The notes: generated by a model not told the origin, from the letters alone. Shown: positions 16,450 through 24,877, counted from the stretch's first letter. The stretch: DNA of 64,000 nt from Vibrio gazogenes (GCF_023920225.1 NZ_CP092587.1:1178001-1242000); one strand, 5' to 3'. A program made the numbers and translations.

Positions 16450-17178
16450 ATGAACTCTAAACGAATCGCACTTATCACTGGAGCAAACAAGGGAATTGGC
16501 CTGCAAGTATCACGAGAACTTGCCCTGTTGGGTTATACTGTCTTGATTGGCGCTCGTTCTAAGACCCTTGGGACTGAAGTCGAAAAAAAATTCACCGAAG
16601 AGGGTTTAAGCGCTGTGTTTGTTCCGATTGATGTCACCGATCACAACACGATCGAGGCAGCAGCGAATCTGATTGGAAAGCGTTTTGGCAGGCTCGATGT
16701 TTTGATCAACAATGCAGGTATTGCCTTAGACGCCGGAATGCCGCCAAGTCAAGTAAGCGTGGAATCACTTCGGAAGACCTTCGAAACAAATGTATTTGGC
16801 GCTTTCGCGGTGATACAAACCATGCTTCCATTACTCCGCAAATCTGAAGCAGGACGAATCGTCAATATGTCATCCGGACTTGGCTCGTTGACACAAAACA
16901 GTGATCCAAACTACGAGTTTGCGCATGTAAAACCGCTTGCCTATAACTCATCCAAAACGGCGATCAACGCTTTGACAGTTCAGTTAGCCTATGAGTTACA
17001 AAACACACCCATTAAAATCAATTCAGCGGACCCCGGCTTTACCGCGACTGATCTCAATAATCATAGTGGCACACGTACCGTTGAACAGGCCGCACAGATT
17101 GTCGTGAAACTTGCGTCTTTGCCAGAATCCGGCCCCACCGGTGGATTTTTTGATGAAAATGGACCGGTGCCATGGTGA
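16450..17178 (+). CDS. Short-chain dehydrogenase/reductase (SDR)
   Basis: This 242-residue classical SDR oxidoreductase has the nucleotide-binding TGANKGIG (residues about 10-17), NNAG after strand 4, the catalytic Ser region in NMSSGLGSL and YNSSK carrying the catalytic Tyr and Lys. SDRs interconvert carbonyl and hydroxyl groups with NAD(P)H. The frame is open upstream into the repeat copy, but the ATG at 16450 gives the family start (MNSKRIALITGANKGIG) and has GAGGAA upstream. Substrate unknown. The gene starts 24 bp after a GGCGTTAGAC sequence resembling the right end of an attC site. Confidence 0.9.
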   Translation: MNSKRIALITGANKGIGLQVSRELALLGYTVLIGARSKTLGTEVEKKFTEEGLSAVFVPIDVTDHNTIEAAANLIGKRFGRLDVLINNAGIALDAGMPPSQVSVESLRKTFETNVFGAFAVIQTMLPLLRKSEAGRIVNMSSGLGSLTQNSDPNYEFAHVKPLAYNSSKTAINALTVQLAYELQNTPIKINSADPGFTATDLNNHSGTRTVEQAAQIVVKLASLPESGPTGGFFDENGPVPW

Positions 17179-17380
17179 AAAGATCGAATCAGAGCTTGCA
17201 GGGGAGAATGGCAAAGATGGCCACGCCCTGTGAAGCTTTGCACTCTAACCAAGGTAAGAAGTGTTAAAACGATGATAAGACATAAATGAAGGCGAAAATA
17301 GCCTAGTTCATATCATCCGGTTTTGAGCATTTTGGGTAATTACGTTATGCTTTAAGCCTTTATTATTCGTCTCATACGAT

Positions 17381-18181
17381 ATGGCTGAATCTCAATTTAA
17401 TCATTTACTCGCAGAATCTATTTCTGCTTTGAAATCACCGAGTTTTACACCTAAGTTAATGGCTCTTATCGCTTCGATACTGAGCTATGACTGCGCAGTG
17501 ATTCTCGGCCTACGTAAAGGCAAACATCCTATTTATCTTTATGATTCCATTGAAAATAACCGAGAATTGCTTTTTGACCGTTACCTCACCTCCGCATTTC
17601 AAGATGATCCATTCTACAAAATGCTCATCATTCATGAGCAGCAAGGCATTTTCTCATTAAAAGACGTCATCAAACGAGATATGGATTACCAGACATACTG
17701 TAATCAATTTTACCTGCAAACTGGCTGGAAAGATGAGTTGAGTATTCTCATTGAAGTTGAAACAACTCGCTGGGTCGTTATCTATCTGGGGTGCACCGAT
17801 GCCGACAATGCATTTTCGCCATTCAAGGTTGAAACGTTAAAATCATACTTTGCAGTCATTCAATCATTATGTCAGCAACATTGGCAACAAACGGAATTCC
17901 TTCTTGCAGAACCAGTCTTTTCTCCTGAATCCTACTCAGTAAAAAGACGTGAGTTCATCGAGGATGGTCTGCATTCTTTTGGCAACGATTTGCTTTCAAC
18001 CCGAGAGAAACAAATCGCCCGCTTAGTCGTGCAAGGGCTTGATACGAAAGAAATAGCACAACAGTTGGATATTACGGAAGGCACGGTAAAAAATCACCGA
18101 AAGCGTATCTATGCTCAATTACGGGTGACATCCCTCAGTGAACTTTTCCAAGTTTTCCTCAACCATATTATTACCCGATAA
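17381..18181 (+). CDS. LuxR-type transcriptional regulator
   Basis: This 266-residue protein has a C-terminal LuxR/FixJ-type helix-turn-helix (about 205-262: LLSTREKQIARLVVQGLDTKEIAQQLDITEGTVKNHRKRIYAQL). The N-terminal about 180 residues form an unrecognised sensor-like domain without the usual autoinducer-binding residues being obvious. There is no phospho-acceptor REC domain. The ATG at 17381 has no good ribosome-binding site. It lies 90 bp upstream of tyrS on the same strand. The stop codon falls inside a 31-nt repeat that also covers the end of the histidine kinase gene. Control of tyrS is possible but only inferred. Confidence 0.85.
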   Translation: MAESQFNHLLAESISALKSPSFTPKLMALIASILSYDCAVILGLRKGKHPIYLYDSIENNRELLFDRYLTSAFQDDPFYKMLIIHEQQGIFSLKDVIKRDMDYQTYCNQFYLQTGWKDELSILIEVETTRWVVIYLGCTDADNAFSPFKVETLKSYFAVIQSLCQQHWQQTEFLLAEPVFSPESYSVKRREFIEDGLHSFGNDLLSTREKQIARLVVQGLDTKEIAQQLDITEGTVKNHRKRIYAQLRVTSLSELFQVFLNHIITR

Positions 18182-18208
18182 ATGTACCGACTGTCCCTTT
18201 AGGGATAT
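18178..18208 (+). repeat. 31-nt repeat R0 at the end of the LuxR-type gene
   Basis: The sequence runs from ATAAATGTACCGACTG to TTTAGGGATAT and contains the small palindrome TCCCTTTAGGGA. It recurs with one substitution at 21863-21893 at the end of the histidine kinase gene. It supplies the TAA stop here and a TGA stop, in another frame, there. Confidence 0.8.
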
Positions 18209-18271
18209 ATCGCACATCCGTTTCTATTCGTAATCTGTACACACATGATTGATACAGATAAGACGTTATAG

Positions 18272-19522
18272 ATGACATTGATTCAGGAATTACAGACGCG
18301 TGGTTTAATTGCTCAAGCCAGTGACTTAGAGCAAATACAGCAACAATTTAGCCAGCCTCAAACGGTTTACTGTGGTTTCGATCCGACAGCAGGTAGCCTA
18401 CATATTGGACATTTAGTGCCACTCATTATGCTCAAACGTTTTCAGGATGCCGGGCATCAGGCATTAGCGCTGATTGGTGGCGCGACAGGTAAGATTGGCG
18501 ACCCTAGCTTCAAAGCAACAGAGCGCAGTTTGAATACGGAAGAAACGGTAAACGGCTGGGTCAAAGATCTCACCATTCAAATTGAGCAGTTATTAGCACC
18601 TCATTTAAGCAAACCGATGACAATCGTTAACAATGCTGATTGGATGAAAGACATCAACGTCATCGATTTTTTCCGAGATGTCGGTAAGCATTTTTCAATC
18701 AACACGATGATCTGTCGGGAGTCTGTGAAGCAACGATTGCAAAGACCGGATCAAGGGATTTCATTTACCGAATTTAGCTACAGTCTACTGCAGTCTTATG
18801 ACTTTGCTGTGCTTAATCGTAACTATGGTTGTCGCTTACAAATTGGTGGTAATGACCAATGGGGAAATATCGTCAGCGGTATTGATTTAACCCGTCGTCA
18901 AAATGGCGAGCAAGTGTTTGGTTTAACCCTACCGTTGATCACGAAATCGGATGGCACCAAATTTGGTAAAACAGAAGGCGGGGCCGTTTGGCTTGATCCG
19001 GAAAAAACATCGCCGTACATGTTTTATCAGTTTTGGTTATCCACTGAAGATACTGATGTGTACAACCTGCTGCGTTACTACACATTCTTATCTTGCGATG
19101 AGATCGAGAAGATTGAATTGAAGGATAAAGCTAGCGACGGTAAACCCGAAGCGCAAAAAATTCTGGCTCAAAATATGACACGTTTTGTTCATGGTGAATC
19201 GGGATTACATAGTGCAGAACGCATTACGCAAGCGCTGTTCACAGGGAGTGTCGAGAATCTAAGTTTCAGCGAACTCAAACAGTTAGAGTTAGATGGAATC
19301 CCCAGCATCGAAAGCACTCAGCAAGACATTGTAGAATTGCTGGTCGAGTCACGACTCGCCAAATCAAAACGTATCGCAAGAGAGCTTATCGAGGGCAATG
19401 CGATTCGCGTCAATAGTGAAAAGATAACACCAGAGAGTTCACAGCTTGATTTTCCACTGTTTGATCAATACTGGTTAATTCAACGCGGTAAGAAGCACTT
19501 TTGTTTAGTCAAACGCAAATGA
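18272..19522 (+). CDS. tyrS: Tyrosyl-tRNA synthetase
   Basis: The 416-residue class Ic aminoacyl-tRNA synthetase charges tRNA-Tyr. The HIGH motif is at residues 44-47 ([10 protein letters not shown]), the KMSKS-equivalent is KFGKT at 230-234, and the tyrosine-binding region includes [10 protein letters not shown] and [13 protein letters not shown]-terminal S4-like RNA-binding domain follows ([22 protein letters not shown]). The KFGKT form groups it with the E. coli TyrS type rather than TyrZ. It appears intact. It lies between repeats and accessory genes rather than among core genes, so it may be a second copy. Whether another tyrS exists cannot be known from this window. Confidence 0.95.
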   Translation: MTLIQELQTRGLIAQASDLEQIQQQFSQPQTVYCGFDPTAGSLHIGHLVPLIMLKRFQDAGHQALALIGGATGKIGDPSFKATERSLNTEETVNGWVKDLTIQIEQLLAPHLSKPMTIVNNADWMKDINVIDFFRDVGKHFSINTMICRESVKQRLQRPDQGISFTEFSYSLLQSYDFAVLNRNYGCRLQIGGNDQWGNIVSGIDLTRRQNGEQVFGLTLPLITKSDGTKFGKTEGGAVWLDPEKTSPYMFYQFWLSTEDTDVYNLLRYYTFLSCDEIEKIELKDKASDGKPEAQKILAQNMTRFVHGESGLHSAERITQALFTGSVENLSFSELKQLELDGIPSIESTQQDIVELLVESRLAKSKRIARELIEGNAIRVNSEKITPESSQLDFPLFDQYWLIQRGKKHFCLVKRK

Positions 19523-20178
19523 AGTAGGTAAAAGTAACAACAAAGTAATGAGTCTCTGCTTTGTCGTATACAGAGCGGGGTACATTTGTCGCACGTTTCC
19601 CCGAACCGGCTTGACGGGCGCTCTGCCCGGAAAAGCCTAACCATTCTTCCTGAATGGTTTTCTTGGTTGGTGGTTGATTTAAATTGAGTGAAACCCTTTT
19701 GAAAGCCAATGAGTCTCCGAACTCAGGAAATTCATTGCATATCACACCGCAGCAGCATTACTTTCCCTGATGATCAAAGCACTGCAATTTTGTACAAAAA
19801 CCTACCGGCATCAAAAAATATCACATTAGTGCCAATTCTTTCTGGCGATTTTCTGCAAGATATCCAATGCTATATACGGTGTTTTGAGGCTCACTCGCGA
19901 ACAAATGGGGCTTATCCGCGATGTGTCTAAGGGTGGGAACGTTAGTCAATCATTTGTGAGTGAGTTAGACAGCCTTGTGCTGTGGTTTCTGACGTAGTGA
20001 TATTTTTTTACTGGCATTTCGTCTGTATTTTCATGCGATTAGGACAGAAATTTCATCGAGTGTCAGTCAGTTATACAGAAGTATTCCTATAGAGTGGTTC
20101 AGTATCATAAACTGTTCGCATTTCAAGAATAGGAAAATTGCTGTTTTTGATTCGCCAAAATCAAATGGAGACTTCGCA
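19523..20178 (+). repeat. Island repeat copy 2 (modules R2 and R4; repeat from about 19588 to 20130)
   Basis: No gene is supported in this 656-bp gap. From GTCGCACG at 19588 the sequence matches module R2 of the copy at 22030, with hairpins CGGGC-GCTCT-GCCCG (19615-19629) and CCATTC/GAATGG just after it. From about 19780 to 20130 it matches module R4 of the copy at 22200, including TTTTCATGCGATTAGGACAG and GTTATACAGAAGTATTCCT. Divergence is moderate. Small frames inside it read through these hairpins and are not genes. The last about 50 bp before the histidine kinase are unique. Confidence 0.8.
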
Positions 20179-21870
20179 ATGCATCCATTAGAACAACTTC
20201 TCAAAAAAAATGAATTGTGGTTAATGCGTCGTATCCGTGATTATGCCGTGGAAAGAGATTACAGCCGCTATACTTCAACTTTAGAAGAAGCTTGGAGGAT
20301 TGCAATTGTTGGGTTGACAGACTCCATCATATCGGCACTTACTATTTCGGAAGATCCTTGGGAATTGTCCCCCGAAGATACCTACATTTCCGACCCCATT
20401 GCAGCTTTCGGAGTTCTTGAGGCTCAGAGGCATAGATCCCGCGGAGTTACGCTTGAGATGTTCCTGGGTTTGATGAAGTATTACCGACAAACATACCTTG
20501 ATTTGCTCCGAAAGTCCTACCCTATAGGGCAGGCATCTAAAGAGGAGCCTCTAAACGAAGTCAATAATGATAGAGAGAAATATTCCCATTTTATTGAGCG
20601 GGTTTTTGATCGGATCGAAATAGCTTTTTGTGCCGAATGGGGCAGGAGCGATACAATGAACCGGGCTATTGAAGAACTGCAGGAAACCAATCGCCGGATC
20701 ACCAATGAGAAGAACAAGTTTCTTACCATTTTCGAAAGTATGCCGACGGCAGTTTTTCTACTGGATGATAAAAGACGTATCGTGCATATGAATTTTTCTG
20801 CGGCACAAATGATCGATCCCACAGCTAAATCGGGTGGACATTATTATTCACATCCTGATGACAGAATCCCTTTTCCATGGTTGGAAGATGAGTTGTCTCG
20901 TTTTTATGAGACAGGTGATGAAAAAGAATACGAGTATTTAATTGAATTGCCGGACAAGGATGAATGCCAGGTGTTGGCGCGTTTTCATCCCATGGAGGAT
21001 ATTAGTCTTAAGTACACAGGCAAAGTTGTCATTCTCCAAGATATTACTGAAAGAAAAAAAGCTGAAAAAGAATTAAAACAAACACAGTCATATATAATTC
21101 ATCAGGAGAAAATGGCGTCCATCGGGCAACTGGCAGCAGGTGTGGCGCACGAAATAAACAACCCGATGGGATTTATCATAAGCAATCTTTCCAGCCTCAG
21201 GGAATATATTGAGCGTCTGACTGAATTTATTACCGTGGAGGATCAGGCGATAGCCCTTGCGGACATTCCCAACGACTTCCAGTTGGCTGAAATCAGGAAA
21301 AAACTCAAGATCGATTATATATCGGAGGATGTAAAAGAGCTCATAGTTGAGAGTCTGGACGGCGCTGAACGAGTAAAGCACATTGTTCAGGAGTTAAAGA
21401 CTTTTTCCAGGGTCGATCAAGCCGATTACACATTGATCGATCTGAACGAGACAATAAAGACGACAATGAATATTGCTTGGAACGAGATCAAATATGTAGC
21501 CACTCTCGAACATGAGTTCGGAAATATCCCTAAAATTAACTGTTATCCACAGCAGTTGAACCAAGTTTTTCTTAATCTTCTGGTTAATGCGGCCCAAGCA
21601 ATCAAGGACCAGGGAACAATCACGGTGCGCACTTGGTGTGATGAAAAAAATATTAATGTATCTATTACCGATACCGGTAGTGGAATTTCACCAAAAGATT
21701 TGGCCCGGATATTTGAACCTTTTTATACCACAAAGGATGTTGGTAAAGGAACAGGTCTTGGACTTTCTATCAGCTATAGCATTATTCAAAATCATGGTGG
21801 TGAAATTAAAGTTGAGAGTGAAATTGGCAAAGGTAGTACTTTCACGGTAATACTTCCAATACATAAATGA
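20179..21870 (+). CDS. Orphan sensor histidine kinase with N-terminal RsbRD-like and PAS domains
   Basis: This 563-residue protein is soluble by appearance, as no transmembrane helix is visible. Residues about 1-165 resemble the helical RsbRD N-terminal domain. A short coiled coil (EELQETNRRITNEKNKFL) leads to a PAS domain (about 185-290). Next come the phospho-acceptor region GQLAAGVAHEINNPMGF (His324) and an HATPase_c domain with NQVFLNLLVNAAQAI, DTGSGI and GKGTGLGLSIS. No response regulator gene is adjacent. The wording of the kinase core is like that of deltaproteobacterial kinases rather than Vibrio ones, suggesting transfer. The stop codon lies in repeat R0, and a repeat copy lies directly upstream. 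Confidence 0.9.
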   Translation: MHPLEQLLKKNELWLMRRIRDYAVERDYSRYTSTLEEAWRIAIVGLTDSIISALTISEDPWELSPEDTYISDPIAAFGVLEAQRHRSRGVTLEMFLGLMKYYRQTYLDLLRKSYPIGQASKEEPLNEVNNDREKYSHFIERVFDRIEIAFCAEWGRSDTMNRAIEELQETNRRITNEKNKFLTIFESMPTAVFLLDDKRRIVHMNFSAAQMIDPTAKSGGHYYSHPDDRIPFPWLEDELSRFYETGDEKEYEYLIELPDKDECQVLARFHPMEDISLKYTGKVVILQDITERKKAEKELKQTQSYIIHQEKMASIGQLAAGVAHEINNPMGFIISNLSSLREYIERLTEFITVEDQAIALADIPNDFQLAEIRKKLKIDYISEDVKELIVESLDGAERVKHIVQELKTFSRVDQADYTLIDLNETIKTTMNIAWNEIKYVATLEHEFGNIPKINCYPQQLNQVFLNLLVNAAQAIKDQGTITVRTWCDEKNINVSITDTGSGISPKDLARIFEPFYTTKDVGKGTGLGLSISYSIIQNHGGEIKVESEIGKGSTFTVILPIHK

Positions 21871-21893
21871 ACCGACTGTCCCTTTAGGGATAT
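21863..21893 (+). repeat. 31-nt repeat R0 at the end of the histidine kinase gene
   Basis: It is identical to 18178-18208 except for one base (A instead of T after ATAAATG). It holds the TGA stop of the kinase and runs directly into island repeat copy 3. Confidence 0.8.
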
Positions 21894-21899
21894 TATTTG

Positions 21900-22560
21900 C
21901 CTAGCCTCCGGCTCCCAAATTTGACGCACAATCTCGTTTTTCGGTTTCAGAGGCTTCTGAGCTCTGTGCGCCAGTTCATCTTTCAGAGATGAAAGACGAA
22001 CCAGAAAATCTTTTTTTGTTTGGCTGAGTCGCACGTTGTCCAGAACCAGCTTTTACGGGCGTCCTGCCCGGAAAAGCCTAACCATTCTCCCGGAATGGTT
22101 TTCTTGGTTGAGAGGTTGATTTGAATTGGGTGAAACATTTTTTGAAGCTAAATGAATTACTGAACTCCTTGAATGTTATCGGGCATCAAACCACCGCATC
22201 ACAATTTCCACTGATTGTTAAAACGCTGCAACTTTGTACAAATTTTATCCATATCAAAAAAAATATCATGTTTGTGTCAATTTTTTCTGGCGATTTTCTG
22301 TAACCTATTCAATGCTATGTAGGGTGTTTAAATGCTTATTCGAGAATAAATGGCACTTATACGAGATGTTCCGAATGGTGGTAGCTCTGGTGAATCATTC
22401 GTGCGCAGATTAGACAGCACAATGCTGTGATTTCTGATGTAATGATATTTTTTACTGGCATTTTGTCTGTATTTTCATGCGATTAGGACAGAAATTCATC
22501 GACTGTCAGTAAGTTATACAGAAGTATTCCTGTAGAGTGGTTCTGTATAATAAATTGTTA
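21900..22560 (+). repeat. Island repeat copy 3 (modules R1, R2 and R4)
   Basis: No gene is supported here. R1 starts at about 21900 (CTAGCCTCCGGCTCCCAAAT, then GACGCAC at 21923) and contains the hairpin TTCATCTTTCA-GAGA-TGAAAGACGAA (21975-22000). R2 holds CGGGC-GTCCT-GCCCG (22066-22080) and CCATTC/GAATGG. R4 (about 22195-22560) matches copy 2 and ends in a 9-bp inverted repeat, TTATACAGA at 22514-22522 with TCTGTATAA at 22542-22550. This copy links R1-R2 (shared with copies 4 and 5) to R4 (shared with copy 2). Confidence 0.85.
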
Positions 22561-22623
22561 TGTGCATTAAGCGAAGCATATAGGTAGCTACAGCTTCGCT
22601 CATGATTTGCTTTTTCGCTGTGA

Positions 22624-22896
22624 TTAAGCCAAAACAGTACCATCACGATTCAGACCCGATTTGACTCTTTCGGCTAAAATTTTATCAACAGCATCCTTCA
22701 ATGGAGTCGAGCCATCGTTAATATGCTGAACACCACGCACCATACCGATAGCTTGAGACAAAGCGCTCAGTCTATCGTCGCCTGGTATGTTTTGAGCCAC
22801 TTCAAGAGCTAGCTCATCCTCTTTAATTTTGTAGCGCTTCATTCTATCAACTGCACGTAGCTCACACTCTGCGCGGTAATGTCTACCTAAAGCCAT
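22624..22896 (-). CDS. Unrecognised 90-residue protein, second gene of a small operon
   Basis: I do not recognise this protein. It starts MALGRHYRAECELRAVDRMK, is rich in charged residues and looks helical, with no signal peptide or membrane segment. AAGGAG lies 5 nt before the ATG. It begins 26 nt after the stop of the upstream coiled-coil/HTH gene, so the two are probably co-transcribed. An inverted repeat (AGCGAAGC with GCTTCGCT, about 22570-22600) just after the stop could end transcription. A small two-gene operon with its own promoter, next to an integron-type site, is a common layout for toxin-antitoxin modules, but nothing in this sequence proves a toxin role. Confidence 0.7.
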   Translation of the reverse strand: MALGRHYRAECELRAVDRMKRYKIKEDELALEVAQNIPGDDRLSALSQAIGMVRGVQHINDGSTPLKDAVDKILAERVKSGLNRDGTVLA

Positions 22897-22922
22897 TTTT
22901 TCTCCTTAATTTACAAAAATGG

Positions 22923-23198
22923 TTAACGTTCGGAAAACTCTTTTTTAATTTGAGATATTCTGCCTTTGCTGATTCCCCCATAACGCTTGGATATCTCGTC
23001 ATAAGGCACTCTGTTATTTGCTTCTGCCGCAATTGCAGCGTTCCGCATTTGCTTAACAGTTTCTTGGAGTTCTGCTATTTCTTTGGCATGTGAGTCCAAG
23101 ACTTTTTCTTGTCTTTCATCATTCCGCTGCAACTGTTCAACATCTGCCTGTAAGGCTGTTAAAGCGTTGGCTACTGCCCTTCTCGACTTAATACTCAT
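22923..23198 (-). CDS. Unrecognised 91-residue coiled-coil protein with C-terminal HTH-like segment
   Basis: I do not recognise the family. The N-terminal two thirds form a likely coiled coil (ADVEQLQRNDERQEKVLDSH onward). The end, VPYDEISKRYGGISKGRISQ, looks like a helix-turn-helix with a recognition helix. The ATG at 23198 has GGAG 11 nt before it; a GTG at 23210 is an alternative. Directly upstream are two palindromes built on CGTTTA/TAAACG and a promoter-like TTGACT-17 nt-TATCGT. Autoregulation by this protein is therefore a plausible inference. It is the first gene of the pair. It could be an antitoxin or a partition-type regulator. Confidence 0.7.
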   Translation of the reverse strand: MSIKSRRAVANALTALQADVEQLQRNDERQEKVLDSHAKEIAELQETVKQMRNAAIAAEANNRVPYDEISKRYGGISKGRISQIKKEFSER

Positions 23199-23212
23199 AT
23201 AACAAATCACTC

Positions 23213-23277
23213 CGTTTAGTGGCTTAAACGCCGTTTAGTTTAACTAAACGATAGTCAAGAAAGGTAGTATAGTCAAG
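23213..23277 (-). promoter_or_regulatory. Promoter with two palindromic operators for the small minus-strand operon
   Basis: CGTTTAGT-TTA-ACTAAACG (23232-23250) is a perfect palindrome, and CGTTTA-GTGGCT-TAAACG (23213-23230) is a second one with the same outer six bases. On the minus strand TTGACT, 17 nt and TATCGT form a promoter-like pair whose -10 abuts the first palindrome. Repression by a product of the operon is inferred. Confidence 0.6.
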
Positions 23278-23362
23278 AGTATTTGAACACAATATTTAGA
23301 GTGTAACGGTATCATGCACATACAATCCATTGCAATTGACGCAGTCAACAGTCGCGGTTGTA

Positions 23363-23423
23363 GTTTAACGTAAATTGTTCGCTTTACTTCCTGCGTAGTG
23401 CGCAATTGAGTGGGGCGTTATGG
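23363..23423 (+). other. attC-like integron recombination site
   Basis: The 61-bp imperfect palindrome begins GTTTAACG and ends GGGGCGTTATGG. The left end GTTTAAC fits the RYYYAAC box. The right end GTTATGG is close to GTTRRRY. AACG pairs with CGTT, AATTG with CAATT, and a short GC arm follows. The next frame opens at the right end, as is common in gene cassettes. No integrase gene or neighbouring attC is clear in the window, so this would be an isolated site. Confidence 0.6.
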
Positions 23424-23443
23424 ACTTTGGGATAGGAAGGGGT

Positions 23444-23791
23444 ATGGAAACAGTTAAAATGCTAGATTTGGGGTTTTCTACTGCAGATACAGAATATCCT
23501 GAAATCCATCAAGAAGATGGCGATTTACGTGCTGAGTTTAAAGATTGGCAGGAAAAAACGGTAAAGCTATATTTCGTCGATCACGTCGCATGCAAGTGGT
23601 AGATGGTATTTGATTTACTTGAGGGAGAGCGAGATGACTGCTGTTATGAAATATGTTCATCTATTTGGCTTAAGCATCACGTTCAATCAGAAATAATCAA
23701 TAGTAACGAAGGTTACAAGCACTTTCGGCTTAATTTTAATGAGTTAGGGCAACTCGACGTGATTGCGCTAAACATTGTAGTACGAACCTAA
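23444..23791 (+). pseudogene. Cassette-type hypothetical gene interrupted by an amber codon
   Basis: A single frame of about 115 codons runs from the ATG at 23444 (AGGAAGGGG just before it) to the TAA at 23789-23791 and is broken only by TAG at 23600-23602. The two halves look like one protein. The first ends KLYFVDHVACKW and the second begins MVFDLLEGERDDCCYEI and ends FNELGQLDVIAL. Acidic, Trp-rich small proteins of this look are frequent in Vibrio integron cassettes; a glutamine codon (CAG) is the likely original at the stop. An earlier in-frame ATG at 23420 overlaps the attC-like site. No function is known. The 210 bp after it hold no clear gene. Confidence 0.65.
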
Positions 23792-24001
23792 ACGAGTATG
23801 GCGGTAATCATTCATTTTTACCCATGTTAGCGTTTGTTTTATCTTTGTATCGTCCGCTCTCACCAGCACTGACAAAAAGATAAAGCAAGAAATCCGTCGC
23901 ATTTTATTCTCCCATAATGCTAATACTATGATAAACAGTGTTTTTTGCTGAACGCTTCTTTTATGCTAGAGCCATGTTATCCACCAAAGCGAAGCGCGAT
24001 T

Positions 24002-24877
24002 ATGAAAACCTCCCTCGATCACCTGCCTGAATATAAACAGCAAGAGCTTGCGACAATCTCGACCATTCTGCGCGATACGCTGGACGACTACCTTGAAGGT
24101 AAAACGGGGAGTAAAAGCGAGTTTCGCATCCTGAAAATCATTCTGTTCGGCAGTCACGCCAAAGGCAATTGGGTCAGCGATCCGGTTAATGGTTACATCA
24201 GCGATTACGATATTCTGGTGATCGTCAACAAAGCCGCCTTGGTGGAAGATTATGTGGTCTGGCAGCGGGCGGAAGAACAAATTGATCGCAAAGTGAAATC
24301 CGCGCCGCTTGGTTTGATTGTTCATGATTTGCAGGAAGTGAATGAACGATTGCAGCAGGGGCATTATTTCTTTAAGGATATCCGTGAAGAAGGCATCGAA
24401 CTGTTTGCCGCGACACCGAAACCGCTGATTGAGCCGGGGGATTTAACCGAGACCGAAAAACGGGAAATTGCGCAAAAGTATTTTATGCGATGGGTTAAAA
24501 GTGCACATGATAGTTTCGCGATGTTCGGTTACGCCATGAAAGATAAACGTATTGAGCAAGCTGCTTTTGAACTTCATCAATCCGCAGAAAAGTTTTTCGC
24601 CTGCGCGTTACTTGTCTGTACGAATTACTTACCCAAATCCCACAATATCGAAAAGTTGAGTAAACTGTGCGCGCAACTCGAGCCAGAGTTTAAGACGATT
24701 TTCCCACTCGACAATAAATTCCACCGTCGCAGCTTCCGCCGTCTGCAACGGGCCTATATCGAAGCCCGTTATTCGGAACATTATGAAATCACCGTAGAAG
24801 AGTTAGTTTATCTCGAAGGGCGAGTGTTGCAGTTAAAAGCAGTGGTTGAACGGGTTTGTTTAGCGCGGATTGATTGA
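24002..24877 (+). CDS. Fused minimal nucleotidyltransferase and HEPN domain protein
   Basis: This 291-residue protein is a fusion of two domains usually found as separate gene pairs. The N-terminal nucleotidyltransferase shows GSHAKG (residues 50-55) and the metal-binding SDYDILV (Asp68 and Asp70). The C-terminal HEPN domain (about 160-285) includes AAFELHQSAEKFFACALL and AYIEARYSEHYEI. The usual RNase motif of toxic HEPN proteins (R-x4-6-H) is not clearly present; only R-Y-S-E-H is seen. Separate MNT/HEPN genes act as antitoxin and toxin through AMP or nucleotide transfer. What the fused form does is not known. The ATG at 24002 is preferred to the frame start at 23945 because the domain begins there. 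It is followed directly by repeat copies. Confidence 0.85.
   Translation: MKTSLDHLPEYKQQELATISTILRDTLDDYLEGKTGSKSEFRILKIILFGSHAKGNWVSDPVNGYISDYDILVIVNKAALVEDYVVWQRAEEQIDRKVKSAPLGLIVHDLQEVNERLQQGHYFFKDIREEGIELFAATPKPLIEPGDLTETEKREIAQKYFMRWVKSAHDSFAMFGYAMKDKRIEQAAFELHQSAEKFFACALLVCTNYLPKSHNIEKLSKLCAQLEPEFKTIFPLDNKFHRRSFRRLQRAYIEARYSEHYEITVEELVYLEGRVLQLKAVVERVCLARID

Noticed and set aside
19709..19930. Small open frame inside repeat copy 2
   Set aside because: It runs through repeat hairpins, has no ribosome-binding site, and the matching frame in copy 3 is interrupted.
23785..23850. Possible second attC site after the broken cassette gene (AAACG with CGTTT)
   Set aside because: Pairing is partial and the end boxes do not fit; it could be chance.
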